From positions 310,001 to 374,000 of the forward strand of contig CAXXFQ010000017.1 of assembly GCA_963674475.2 (NCBI GenBank): a DNA stretch of 64,000 nucleotides, written 5' to 3'. The DNA comes from CAXXFQ01 sp963674475 (GTDB taxonomy: Bacteria; Planctomycetota; Planctomycetia; Pirellulales; Thermoguttaceae). Positions 17,791 through 26,441 of the stretch are shown here, piece after piece. The notes beneath the pieces were generated by a model. That model was not told the DNA's origin. It saw only the letters and a program-made list of their open reading frames with translations, and made no database searches. The position numbers and the translations under genes were made by a program. Numbering within the stretch: position 1 is the first letter of the stretch; each line of letters begins with the position of its first letter.

Positions 17791-17880
17791 AAAGCGAAAA
17801 GGGGGAACCCCCCTTTAGCATAAAAAAAGTTTCCAAGAGATGAGGGGGGTCTTTTCCGTTTGAAGAAGGCCCCTTTTTTT
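17791..17880 (+). terminator. Intrinsic terminator; possible diverged member of the 3' element family
   Basis: Starts at the stop codon. A first hairpin aaaggggg-aa-ccccccttt (17798-17816) is followed by aaaaaaagtttccaag, then tgagggggg. A second hairpin ggggtcttttc...gaagaaggcccc ends in seven T (17874-17880). The hairpin plus T-run makes a convincing rho-independent terminator. The order hairpin - AAAAAGTTT - GAG.TGAGGGG - hairpin repeats that of the elements after gltD, moxR, rnpA and araB, but hairpin C is missing. Confidence 0.8.
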
Positions 17881-17928
17881 ATGGTGCGAACCCTTCGTAG
17901 CTTCCATTGTGATTTTCTTGCCGACGTG

Positions 17929-17957
17929 CTGAAAAGTCCGAACCGACTTGTTATACT
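17929..17957 (+). promoter_or_regulatory. Likely promoter of the FAD oxidoreductase gene
   Basis: CTGAAA (17929-17934), a 17-base spacer, TATACT (17952-17957), 75 bases before the ATG at 18033. It lies immediately after the preceding terminator. Confidence 0.5.
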
Positions 17958-18032
17958 CAAAGTAAATCTCTACCAAATTTCCTTTCGTTTCCCTGCCATC
18001 CATAACCCGCCCCCTTTAGGAGAAAAGCTCTC

Positions 18033-19748
18033 ATGTTCCACGTTCCTCGAAGCTTGTTGCGCCGGTCGGTTTGTGCCGTGCTTCTCCCGTTGCTCACCCT
18101 TTTTGTTCTAGGTCGGCAAGAGGCGTTTGCCGAGAAGCAAACCGAGGTCAACGCGGCGTCGGAAAAGGTTTGGGACGTGGTCGTTTACGGCGGGACGTCG
18201 GCCGGTGTGACGGCGGCGGTCCAGGCACGTCGGATGGGCAAGTCGGTCGTCTTGGTCGGCCCGGATCGACATCTGGGCGGCCTTTCCAGCGGGGGACTCG
18301 GCTATACCGATACCGGAAACAAGGCGGTCATCGGCGGCTTGTCGCGGGAATTCTATCATCGAGTGTATCAACAGTACGACCGGGCGGAGACGTGGCGTTG
18401 GCAGCGGCGGTCCGAATACGGTAATAAGGGCCAAGGCACCCCGGCGATGGACGGCGGGAACCGGACGATGTGGATCTTCGAGCCGCACGTGGCCGAAGGG
18501 ATTTTTGAGCAGTGGATCAAGGAATATGAGATCCCGGTGCTGCGCGACCGTTGGCTGGACCGGGAAAACGGCGTCGTGCAACAAGACGGCCGTATCCAGT
18601 CGATCACGATGGAAAACGGCGAAAAGTACCGCGGTCGGGTCTTTATCGATGCGACCTACGAAGGGGACCTGATGGCGGCGGCCGGGGTTTCGTACACGGT
18701 CGGTCGGGAAGGGAATGATCAATACGGCGAGACCTTAAACGGCGTGCAGACGAAAAATGCCCGATCCCACCAATTCAAATCCCCCGTTTCGCCGTACGTC
18801 GTTGCCGACGATCCCAAAAGCGGGCTGTTGCCGCGCATCCATGCCGGTTCGCCGGGCGAAGAAGGGCAAGGCGATCATCGGATACAGGCCTACTGCTATC
18901 GGCTTTGTTTGACGAAGGTCGAAGCGAACCGGGTGCCGTTTGCCAAGCCCCAAGGGTATGACCCCGTGCAGTACGAATTGCTGGCCCGTTACCTGGCGAC
19001 CGGGTGGCGCGACGTCTTCAAAAAATTCGACCCGATCACCAATTTGAAAACCGACACGAACAACCGGGGCGGGTTTTCGACCGACAATATCGGCATGAAC
19101 TACGACTACCCGGAAGGGTCGTACGAGCAGCGTGCCGAGATCCTTCGTGAGCATGAGACCTATCAAAAGGGGCTGATGTACTTCCTCGCGAACGACCCGA
19201 AGGTGCCCGAGGAGATTCGCACCGAGATGAGCCAATGGGGGCTGGCGGCGGACGAGTTTCTCGATAACGGTCACTGGCCGCATCAGATCTACGTCCGCGA
19301 GGCGCGGCGGATGGTCGGCGATTTCGTCATGGCCGAGCCACACCTGCGTCGCAAGCTGCCGACGCCCGAACCGGTCGGGATGGGGGCCTATAACATGGAC
19401 TCGCACCACGTGCAGCGGTACGTCGACAAAAACGGTCATGCGAAAAACGAGGGGGATATTCAAAAACATCCCGGCGGGCCGTATCCGATCAGCTACCGGG
19501 CAATCGTACCGAAGCGGGGCGAGTGCAAGAATCTGCTGGTGCCGGTTTGCGTCTCTTCGAGCCATATCGCGTTCGGCTCGATCCGGATGGAGCCGGTCTT
19601 CATGATCTTGGGCCAATCGGCCGCGACCGCCGCGAGTATGGCAATCGACGAGAGTAAATCGGTTCAAGAGGTCGATTACGCTCGACTGCGAAAGCGGTTG
19701 TTGGAAGACGGCCAGGTGTTGGAATATCACCGCAAGCCGAAGCGTTAG
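18033..19748 (+). CDS. Exported FAD-dependent oxidoreductase
   Basis: 571 residues. An Arg-containing N-terminus and hydrophobic segment (about 10-27) ending in EAFA-EK form a signal peptide. The mature part opens with a dinucleotide-binding motif, 'DVVVYGGTSAGVTAAVQARR', then 'GGLSSGGLGYTDTG', characteristic of the FAD_oxidored family (PF12831 type) common in secreted polysaccharide-utilisation loci of Planctomycetota and Bacteroidota. Late motifs 'AHIAFGSIRMEPVFMILGQ' and 'SAATAASMAID' are typical of its C-terminus. Substrate unknown. It is followed 61 bases later by a carbohydrate-active propeller protein, so the pair may work on one sugar. Confidence 0.85.
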   Translation: MFHVPRSLLRRSVCAVLLPLLTLFVLGRQEAFAEKQTEVNAASEKVWDVVVYGGTSAGVTAAVQARRMGKSVVLVGPDRHLGGLSSGGLGYTDTGNKAVIGGLSREFYHRVYQQYDRAETWRWQRRSEYGNKGQGTPAMDGGNRTMWIFEPHVAEGIFEQWIKEYEIPVLRDRWLDRENGVVQQDGRIQSITMENGEKYRGRVFIDATYEGDLMAAAGVSYTVGREGNDQYGETLNGVQTKNARSHQFKSPVSPYVVADDPKSGLLPRIHAGSPGEEGQGDHRIQAYCYRLCLTKVEANRVPFAKPQGYDPVQYELLARYLATGWRDVFKKFDPITNLKTDTNNRGGFSTDNIGMNYDYPEGSYEQRAEILREHETYQKGLMYFLANDPKVPEEIRTEMSQWGLAADEFLDNGHWPHQIYVREARRMVGDFVMAEPHLRRKLPTPEPVGMGAYNMDSHHVQRYVDKNGHAKNEGDIQKHPGGPYPISYRAIVPKRGECKNLLVPVCVSSSHIAFGSIRMEPVFMILGQSAATAASMAIDESKSVQEVDYARLRKRLLEDGQVLEYHRKPKR

Positions 19749-19809
19749 AGCCTCCTCTTTTTTGCGAAAAGGTTTTTTTACGAGCTGAAGTAAAAGGCGG
19801 GAGAGACTG

Positions 19810-21993
19810 ATGGGAAAGCGACCAAGCTTGACAAGAGGGATGACCAAGGTTTTTTTCTTGCTTTCATTGACTTTGATATTTTCCGTCAACGCTATGCCGA
19901 CACTTGCCCGTCCAGAGCAAAACCGGGCAGAACAAGACGGGGCGGAAATCGTTTTTCATGTGCCGTGTCAGATTGACACTTTCGTGCCCGGGGCACGGCT
20001 CTATTTGGATCGGCCTTATACGATTGCCGAATGTCCCGACGGGCTCAAAGGGAAACCATTTTTGCGAAACGGGATCGATTCGATTGATTTCGAATGTACC
20101 AAACCGGGGACGATTGTTGTTTTGACTCCCGATCCGCAGCAGCCCGAGGCCAAGGCGTGGAGTCGATATCAGGAGCTCGAAACGGCCGGTTTTCAGCGCG
20201 CCGAGCCCTCGGAAGTCTTTCAGCTTTTCGGAGATAAACCGTACGATTCGGTTCGAACCTACCAAAAGCGTTTGGAAAAAGGGGAGCGGATTCGGCTGCG
20301 AAAGTGGGCTGTCGTGGTCGGTTTCTCCAAGGCGCAGATGTGGGTACCGCCGATTCCGCCGTGGAACGAGAATCGGGGCGAGACGCTTTATAACGGTATC
20401 CGATTGCCCAAGGAGTGGCCGCCGAAGTATATCTCAGCCTTCGATTTGAACCCGATGCCGGTCCCCTATCTGGATCATCTGCCGAAAGTGGTGCCGATCG
20501 ACGTGGGCCGCCAGTTGTTTGTCGACGATTTTCTGGTTGAAAAAACCGGCCTGAAACGGACGTTCCACAAGGCGAAGAAATTCGAGGGCAACCCGATCCT
20601 CAAACCGGAAACCAAGCTGGAAAAGCACGAACCGTTCAATTCGATCGCCTGCCCCAAAGACGGCGGGGTCTGGTGGGATGCCGACGAGCAACGGTTCAAA
20701 ATGTGGTACGAAGCGGGCTGGATTCATACGATCTGCTATGCGACCAGCAAGGACGGATTGCACTGGGATCGGCCGAATCTGGACATCGAGCCGGGCACGA
20801 ACCGGGTGCTGCCAAAGCAGTATCAATGCGACTCGTGGAACGTGGTTCCGGATTACAATACCGCCGATCCGACGCAGAAGTACAAGATTTTCATCATGCC
20901 CGGCCCGAATCCGGCCATGTCGATGGTCTCGGCCGATGGGGTTCACTTCAGTGATCCGGTCATGACGGGCAAGACGGGCGATCGAAGTTCGATGTTCTAC
21001 AACCCTTTCCGGAAGAAATGGGTTTACAGCCTTCGCTCGATGTGGCGGGGTCGTTCACGGAAGTATTGGGAGCATGACGATTTTCTCGCCGGAGCGAAAT
21101 GGAAGTCAGAGGATCCGGTCCTTTGGGTCGCTGCCGATAAACTCGATCCGCCGGACCCGGAAATCGGCGACACGGCCCAGCTCTACAACCTCGACGCCGT
21201 CGCGTACGAGAGTATCATGTTGGGGATTTTTGAAATACATCGGGGCCCAAAAAACGAGGTCTGTGAAAAAACAGGGTTGCCGAAGATTACCGAACTGAAC
21301 TTGGCCTACAGTCGCGACGGCTTTCATTGGGATCGGCCGGACCGGTCGACATTTATTCGAGCCGAACGACGCGATGTTTGGGACCGGGGTTATGTCCAGC
21401 CGGTCGGCGGGATTTGCACGATCCACGGCGACACGCTTTGGTTTTACTACACCGGCTTTCAAGGAGACGCCCAGCGCAAGGACAGTTCGCCTTTCAAAAA
21501 TGGCATGTATCACCGCGGAAGTACGGGGGTGGCCTTTTTGCGTCGTGATGGGTTTGCTTCGATGGACGCGGGCGAAAAGTCCGGCGAGCTGACGACTCGG
21601 CCCGTGACCTTTAGCGGGCAGCATCTTTTTGTCAACGCCGACGTTCCCGAGGGCCAACTGCGTGTCGAGGTGCTCGACGCGGTGACGGGGCAGCCGATCG
21701 AACCGTTTACGCTCGAAAACTGTAAGCCGATGACGGTTGACAGTACGTTGGAGCAGATCGCTTGGCGGGGAGGCGACGATCTTTCGAAGCTGAAAGGGCG
21801 CCCGGTCCGATTCCGTTTTCAGGTGAAAAACGGTTCGTTGTACGCCTTCTGGGTCAGTCGTGACGCGACCGGACGGAGTGATGGTTATGTGGCGGCCGGC
21901 GGCCCCGGCTATGTCGGACCCATCGATACACGCGGTCGCAAGGCGCTGAAAGCCGGTCTTTCATGGCCGGATACTATTGAACGAACGAAATAG
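19810..21993 (+). CDS. Exported glycosidase-like five-bladed beta-propeller protein
   Basis: 727 residues. A signal peptide lies at about 11-34 (FFLLSLTLIFSVNAMPTLA). An N-terminal beta-rich domain (about 40-215) is followed from about 235 by a propeller with repeated blades such as 'GGVWWDADEQRFKMWYEAG', 'ICYATSKDGLHWDRPNL', 'LAYSRDGFHWDRPDRS' and 'DTLWFYYTGF'. The 'SxDGxHWxRP' blade ends are typical of GH32/43/130-like folds in planctomycete proteins annotated as glycosyl hydrolase-like. Catalytic acids were not assigned. A small beta domain closes the protein. Start supported by gggagag 6 bases upstream. Likely acts on extracellular polysaccharide. Confidence 0.75.
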   Translation: MGKRPSLTRGMTKVFFLLSLTLIFSVNAMPTLARPEQNRAEQDGAEIVFHVPCQIDTFVPGARLYLDRPYTIAECPDGLKGKPFLRNGIDSIDFECTKPGTIVVLTPDPQQPEAKAWSRYQELETAGFQRAEPSEVFQLFGDKPYDSVRTYQKRLEKGERIRLRKWAVVVGFSKAQMWVPPIPPWNENRGETLYNGIRLPKEWPPKYISAFDLNPMPVPYLDHLPKVVPIDVGRQLFVDDFLVEKTGLKRTFHKAKKFEGNPILKPETKLEKHEPFNSIACPKDGGVWWDADEQRFKMWYEAGWIHTICYATSKDGLHWDRPNLDIEPGTNRVLPKQYQCDSWNVVPDYNTADPTQKYKIFIMPGPNPAMSMVSADGVHFSDPVMTGKTGDRSSMFYNPFRKKWVYSLRSMWRGRSRKYWEHDDFLAGAKWKSEDPVLWVAADKLDPPDPEIGDTAQLYNLDAVAYESIMLGIFEIHRGPKNEVCEKTGLPKITELNLAYSRDGFHWDRPDRSTFIRAERRDVWDRGYVQPVGGICTIHGDTLWFYYTGFQGDAQRKDSSPFKNGMYHRGSTGVAFLRRDGFASMDAGEKSGELTTRPVTFSGQHLFVNADVPEGQLRVEVLDAVTGQPIEPFTLENCKPMTVDSTLEQIAWRGGDDLSKLKGRPVRFRFQVKNGSLYAFWVSRDATGRSDGYVAAGGPGYVGPIDTRGRKALKAGLSWPDTIERTK

Positions 21994-22107
21994 ACAGCCT
22001 AGCGCATTTTTCATGAAACGGCAGCGTCGCACCAGTAACTTGGGGCGAATTTTTCCCGTGCTGGGGTGCTGTTCGGGTTCAGTGAAACACGCTTCAGAAA
22101 AACGCTC

Positions 22108-23085
22108 CTACTTGAAGTTGGGCGTTGGCGGGACGTAATGGCCCAGGTCGATCGAGCGGAACCACTCGATCGTCTTTTGAAGGCCGGTTTCCAGCAGCGT
22201 GGTCGGCTCCCAGTCGAGCTTTTCGCGGGCCAAGCGGATGTCCGGCTGGCGGCGACGCGGGTCGTCTTCCGGCAACGGCTCGAAACGCAGTTCCGACGAG
22301 GAATCGGTCAGACGGATGACCGATTCGGCCAGTTCGAGGATCGAGAACTCTTCGGGGTTACCCAGATTGACCGGGCCGATAAAGCCGTCGGCGTTGTTCA
22401 TCATCCGAAGGATTCCCTCGACCAGATCGTCCCGGTAGCAGAACGAACGGGTCTGGCTGCCGTCTCCAAAAATCGTGATCGGCTCGTTGGCCAGCGCCTG
22501 ACGGATGAAATTCGAGACGACCCGACCGTCGAACGGGTGCATTTGGGGGCCGTAGGTGTTGAAGATTCGCGCGATACGAATCTCGACCCCGTTGGCCCGA
22601 TGGTAGTCGGCAAACAGGGTCTCGGCCGCCCGTTTCCCTTCGTCATAACAGGCCCGCGGACCCAAAAGATTGACCGCGCCGCGATACGACTCCGGTTGCG
22701 GGTGGACTTCCGGGTCGCCGTAGATCTCGCTGGTCGACGCCTGAAAGACTTTGGCCCGACACCGCTTGGCCATCCCCAGGACGTGGATCGCCCCGAGGAT
22801 CGACGTCTTCATCGTCTTGATCGGGTTGAACTGATAATGGCCCGGCGCGGCGGGGCAGGCCAGGTTGTAGATCTCGTCGACCTCAAGCCAAAGGGGCAAC
22901 GTGATGTCGTGGCGGATCAGTTCAAAGTTCGACCGATCGAGCAACCGGGCGACGTTCGATTTCTGACTCGTGAAGAAATTGTCGAGACACATGACGTCGT
23001 GTCCCTGTTCGACCAGTCGGTGGCAGAGATGCGAGCCGAGAAACCCGGCCCCGCCGGTCACCAAAATCCGTTTGAGTTGCGTCAC
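22108..23085 (-). CDS. uxs: UDP-glucuronic acid decarboxylase (UDP-xylose synthase)
   Basis: 325 residues of the extended short-chain dehydrogenase family. NAD-binding 'TGGAGFLGSHLCHRL' lies at the N-terminus, the Ser/Thr site is 'ASTSEIYGDPEVHPQPE', and the catalytic YDEGKR gives the Tyr-x3-Lys pair. 'DNFFTSQKSN' and 'ARIFNTYGPQMHPFDGRVVSNF' are typical of UXS rather than of UDP-glucose epimerase. It converts UDP-glucuronate to UDP-xylose for cell-surface glycans. The gene stands alone: its 3' neighbour is convergent and the 5' neighbour ends 86 bases away. Confidence 0.9.
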   Translation of the reverse strand: MTQLKRILVTGGAGFLGSHLCHRLVEQGHDVMCLDNFFTSQKSNVARLLDRSNFELIRHDITLPLWLEVDEIYNLACPAAPGHYQFNPIKTMKTSILGAIHVLGMAKRCRAKVFQASTSEIYGDPEVHPQPESYRGAVNLLGPRACYDEGKRAAETLFADYHRANGVEIRIARIFNTYGPQMHPFDGRVVSNFIRQALANEPITIFGDGSQTRSFCYRDDLVEGILRMMNNADGFIGPVNLGNPEEFSILELAESVIRLTDSSSELRFEPLPEDDPRRRQPDIRLAREKLDWEPTTLLETGLQKTIEWFRSIDLGHYVPPTPNFK

Positions 23086-23171
23086 GCGGCTTGCTTCCTT
23101 GAAAAAGTGCTTGAGAAGAGTGATGCACTTTAGGGTACCGCGTCTGGACTATATTCGCAAGAACCGTCGGA

Positions 23172-25121
23172 TCAGGTTTTCGGTTTTGGCGCCGGTTCTG
23201 GCGACGGTTTCGGCTCTTCCTCAGGAGAAGATTTTTCTTCTTTGGGCGGCTCAGGAGATGATTCTGCCTCCGGAGCTTGTGGTTTATTTTCCGGCTCGAC
23301 TTGCGGTTTGGGAGTGGGAATGCTTTCTGGTTTTTCAGACGGTGCGGGCGGCGTTTCAGACTTTTCTTCCGGCAGCACTTCCGGTTTGGTTTCTGGAAGT
23401 GCTTCAACAGGAACCTCGTCGTCGATCGGTTCGGATTGGGCGAGGACCTTCGGTTCCGGGCGAAGTTGACCGGACATCAGCTCGTGCATCCGTGGCAAAA
23501 AAGTCTCGGCTGTCAGGCAGTAGGTCTCGGTCCGGCCGCCGCGGGCGATATTGATTCCGATCGCCTGGCCGTCAAGGTTGAAAAGCGGACCGCCGCAGTC
23601 GCCCGGCGTGAGCGGGCAATCGTGTTGCAGGACGCTGGCAAAATCCTGGCGACGTCGGCTCACGCCCAGCCCCATCGCGTTGAGTTTGTCCCGTTGGGCA
23701 ATCGCCGGAGAGACCATCCGGGTCAGCTTGATTGAAAAGTGAAGCCGCTTCCCGCCTCGAAGGACACGCAGTTTAATGACGGTGCCGGGTGAGTTTTTCC
23801 GGACCAGTTTGGAAAACGCGTCCCGATTTTTAACCGGTTGTCTGTTCAGGTGGGTGATGACGTCCTTTTTCTTGAGTCCCGCTCGGGCGGCCGGACTTTT
23901 CGGGACGGTGTCGACGATCGTGATCCCTTTTTTCTCTTGGGTGATCATGATGCCGATCGATCCTTTTTCGGCCGGGATGCGTACTTCCCGCGCGCCGACG
24001 ATGCCGATTCCCAAAACTTTTCGATCAGGACCGGTCGCGGCGACCCATTGGCCGGAGGAAGGTTCCGACTCGGCCCAGGTGATCGACGGGAGCTCATCGG
24101 CGTCGATCTTGAGCATGGCCAGATCGAGCGCCCGATCCATACCAACCAGTCGGGCTTCGAGATCGCGTCCGTCGGCCAAGCGGCAGACGATCCGACCGGA
24201 AAGTTCGCTCGCCTTGGTCAAGATCCAGCCGTCCGGGCCGACGATCGTTCCGAAGATGGTCCGATTGCCGTCGCACTTGACTTCGACCTGACAGGGGGCC
24301 GTTTTGGCAAGTACTTTTTCAAAGGCGACGCGCACCGGGTCGGCGTCGCGCAGGGGCAATTTATCGCACCAGATCTTTCCCTTTTTCAGGCGGGCCCAGT
24401 GGTCATGAAAAACCCCGATATGGACGTGGAAATTCATCGACAGCGGTCCGCCGATCCGACTGTTGATCCCGATCACCTTTCCGTGCTGATCCAACAGCGG
24501 TCCGCCCGAATCGCCGCCGATCAGTGCGCAGTCGGTCTGTAGGATCTCGTTTTGGATCTGCAAGACGCGTCCGATTCGCGCCACCGGAGGTCGACCGGCG
24601 CGATAGCCCAGCGGGTGGCCCATCGTCAGGCACCAGTCACCGGGTCTGATCGTTTTGAGCTTGCCCAATTTGGCGACCGGCCAGGGGCCTTCATCAAGGA
24701 TTCTGACCATTCCCGCGTCGGCGTTTCGATAGATGCCAAGCGCGACGCCGGGCGCCGTCGTGCCGTCGTGGAAGTAGATGGTCGCTTTCGAACCGGGATG
24801 ATGGGCGACGTGTCCGGCGGTCAGTACGAGGCCATCCTGACTGACGATCACCCCGCTGCCGAAGGACTGGTTGATTTTGATCGCGACGACCGACGGCCGG
24901 TTGGCTTCAATGACTTTTTGAAAGTCGGCTTCGATTTTCTTCAGATCGTCGACCGAGACCGATTCTTTCGCGGCGGCCGGATTCTTTGCAGACGTTTTAT
25001 TGGCGTAGGCCGATCGAGTGCAAGGCGATCCGGCGATGGTCCATCCCAAAAGCAGGAGGATCACGATCAGCGCTCGCGAGTTTTCGAGAAGCGTCCGTTT
25101 TGTCGTTTGGTCGGTTTGCAT
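23172..25121 (-). CDS. Exported protein with two trypsin-like domains and an internal PDZ domain
   Basis: 649 residues from the ATG at 25121, which gives a signal anchor at about 17-30. Domain 1 (70-250) has a complete HtrA-type triad: His104 (TAGHV), Asp135 (NADAGMV), Ser205 (GGDSGGP). Domain 2 (275-545) has the same fold signs but lacks the His (TKAS at 302-305), keeps Asp333, and has Cys509 in place of Ser (PGDCGGP). A PDZ domain ('TVPKSPAARAGLKKKDVI', about 385-470) sits inside domain 2, between the Asp and Cys positions. The last 100 residues are a Pro/Glu/Lys-rich tail. It probably degrades or chaperones envelope proteins; domain 2 may be a non-catalytic binding module. Confidence 0.85.
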   Translation of the reverse strand: MQTDQTTKRTLLENSRALIVILLLLGWTIAGSPCTRSAYANKTSAKNPAAAKESVSVDDLKKIEADFQKVIEANRPSVVAIKINQSFGSGVIVSQDGLVLTAGHVAHHPGSKATIYFHDGTTAPGVALGIYRNADAGMVRILDEGPWPVAKLGKLKTIRPGDWCLTMGHPLGYRAGRPPVARIGRVLQIQNEILQTDCALIGGDSGGPLLDQHGKVIGINSRIGGPLSMNFHVHIGVFHDHWARLKKGKIWCDKLPLRDADPVRVAFEKVLAKTAPCQVEVKCDGNRTIFGTIVGPDGWILTKASELSGRIVCRLADGRDLEARLVGMDRALDLAMLKIDADELPSITWAESEPSSGQWVAATGPDRKVLGIGIVGAREVRIPAEKGSIGIMITQEKKGITIVDTVPKSPAARAGLKKKDVITHLNRQPVKNRDAFSKLVRKNSPGTVIKLRVLRGGKRLHFSIKLTRMVSPAIAQRDKLNAMGLGVSRRRQDFASVLQHDCPLTPGDCGGPLFNLDGQAIGINIARGGRTETYCLTAETFLPRMHELMSGQLRPEPKVLAQSEPIDDEVPVEALPETKPEVLPEEKSETPPAPSEKPESIPTPKPQVEPENKPQAPEAESSPEPPKEEKSSPEEEPKPSPEPAPKPKT

Positions 25122-25444
25122 GGATGGTCGACGATCCAGGTGATGAAGCGCGCAAGGAGCTTTTGTCGAATCGGGCCGTGCTCCAAGAGACCGGCCGGGG
25201 AGTGAAAAACAAAAGCGTCCTAGAGAAGATTCACCGCGCAGAGGAAAAGCGTGTACGGGTGACCGAATAGTCTCGAGTATGATTCGGTCACTCGTGCAAC
25301 GCAAGCCTCTTGCCACTCCGACGAGGGGAGAAGGTTGTCTTGGAGGGAAGAAAGGGATTATTTTGGTTCAAATCGCCTGCCTTTGTGGAAAACGGCGACC
25401 ATCAATGTCCGACAGGAAGTCTTCGGATTGGGGTGAATCCTTTT

Positions 25445-26347
25445 TTACGGGGAGGTGAAATCGCCGACGGCTTCCCCGCTGTTGCGTGTGGAGAGGGCGT
25501 GGTAGATAAACTGGTCGATCGACTCGGGAATCAATCGTACCGAGCCGTCTCCCATGAGGAAGTGGGTTCCGGTTGGGTGGAAGCTGTTGAAATTACAGTA
25601 ATCGAATTCGTCCGAGTTCGGGGGCGTGACCGCCGTTCCGACGACCCGACCCGGCGCATGGTCGCCGCCGGCCAGGACCCCTAGCCAGGTGGAAGGAAAT
25701 GTTTTGGAAGACCGCTCGCCGACCAGAAACGTTTGGCTCAGACCGTCGCGAATCTCCTGGAATCGGACGGGGCGCTGGAAGAAAAACGAGCCGTCCCCGG
25801 CGCAATCTCCGCCTCCTTTGCAGACGTCACGCATTCGCACGGTGCCGAACACGCCGATGTAATTCGAACGGGCCAGCTCGATCGGGTCGAACGAGATTTT
25901 TTTGGGGTTCGGATCTCCCGGTTCGAGGATAAACGTGTCATCCCCGACATCCGACGGACAACGAAAGACTTCCAGCGGCATGACTCGAACCGTCGCGTTG
26001 GCCTGGTCCTTGATCGGCAAATCGGGATGAAGGAATTGCTCGTCGAGAGTCGTTTGTTCCAAATAGGGGAGGATTTTCGAGCTCCACCCCCAACCCGGCT
26101 CGCCTAGCCAGAAGTCCTTGCCCGTTTTGGGGTCCCACGCTTGCCATCCGGCCGGAAGTTCGAGTTGGCTGTTGTGGTAGCCGTGCAGCGCGATTCCAAT
26201 CTGGCGAAGACGGGTCTCGCACGTGATCCGTCGGGCGGCCGCACGGGCCGATTGAACTGCCGGAACCAATAGACCAACGAGGATTCCGATAATGGCGATA
26301 ACGACTAACAGCTCGACAAGCGTAAAACCTTTTTGGCGGGAATGCAC
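25445..26347 (-). CDS. DUF1559 family prepilin-like protein
   Basis: 300 residues. The type IV prepilin N-terminus is 'RQKGFTLVELLVVIAIIGIL', where cleavage follows Gly and methylation is on Phe. This leads to the standard DUF1559 features: 'AARRITCETRLRQIGIALHGYH', 'NSFHPTGTHFLMGDGSVRLIPESID' near the end, and a short C-terminus. Such proteins occur in tens to hundreds of copies per planctomycete genome and are assembled or displayed through a pseudopilin pathway; their job is not settled. It lies 94 bases downstream of the large haem-site protein gene. Confidence 0.95.
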   Translation of the reverse strand: MHSRQKGFTLVELLVVIAIIGILVGLLVPAVQSARAAARRITCETRLRQIGIALHGYHNSQLELPAGWQAWDPKTGKDFWLGEPGWGWSSKILPYLEQTTLDEQFLHPDLPIKDQANATVRVMPLEVFRCPSDVGDDTFILEPGDPNPKKISFDPIELARSNYIGVFGTVRMRDVCKGGGDCAGDGSFFFQRPVRFQEIRDGLSQTFLVGERSSKTFPSTWLGVLAGGDHAPGRVVGTAVTPPNSDEFDYCNFNSFHPTGTHFLMGDGSVRLIPESIDQFIYHALSTRNSGEAVGDFTSP

Positions 26348-26441
26348 GGTGAAACTTCCTGTCTTTCGCGGTGGGGGTACGCCCCAAGAGACGGGAATCT
26401 CTTGGGGCGCGGCTTTGGTAGGCGTGGAGTCCGCCTTCGGT

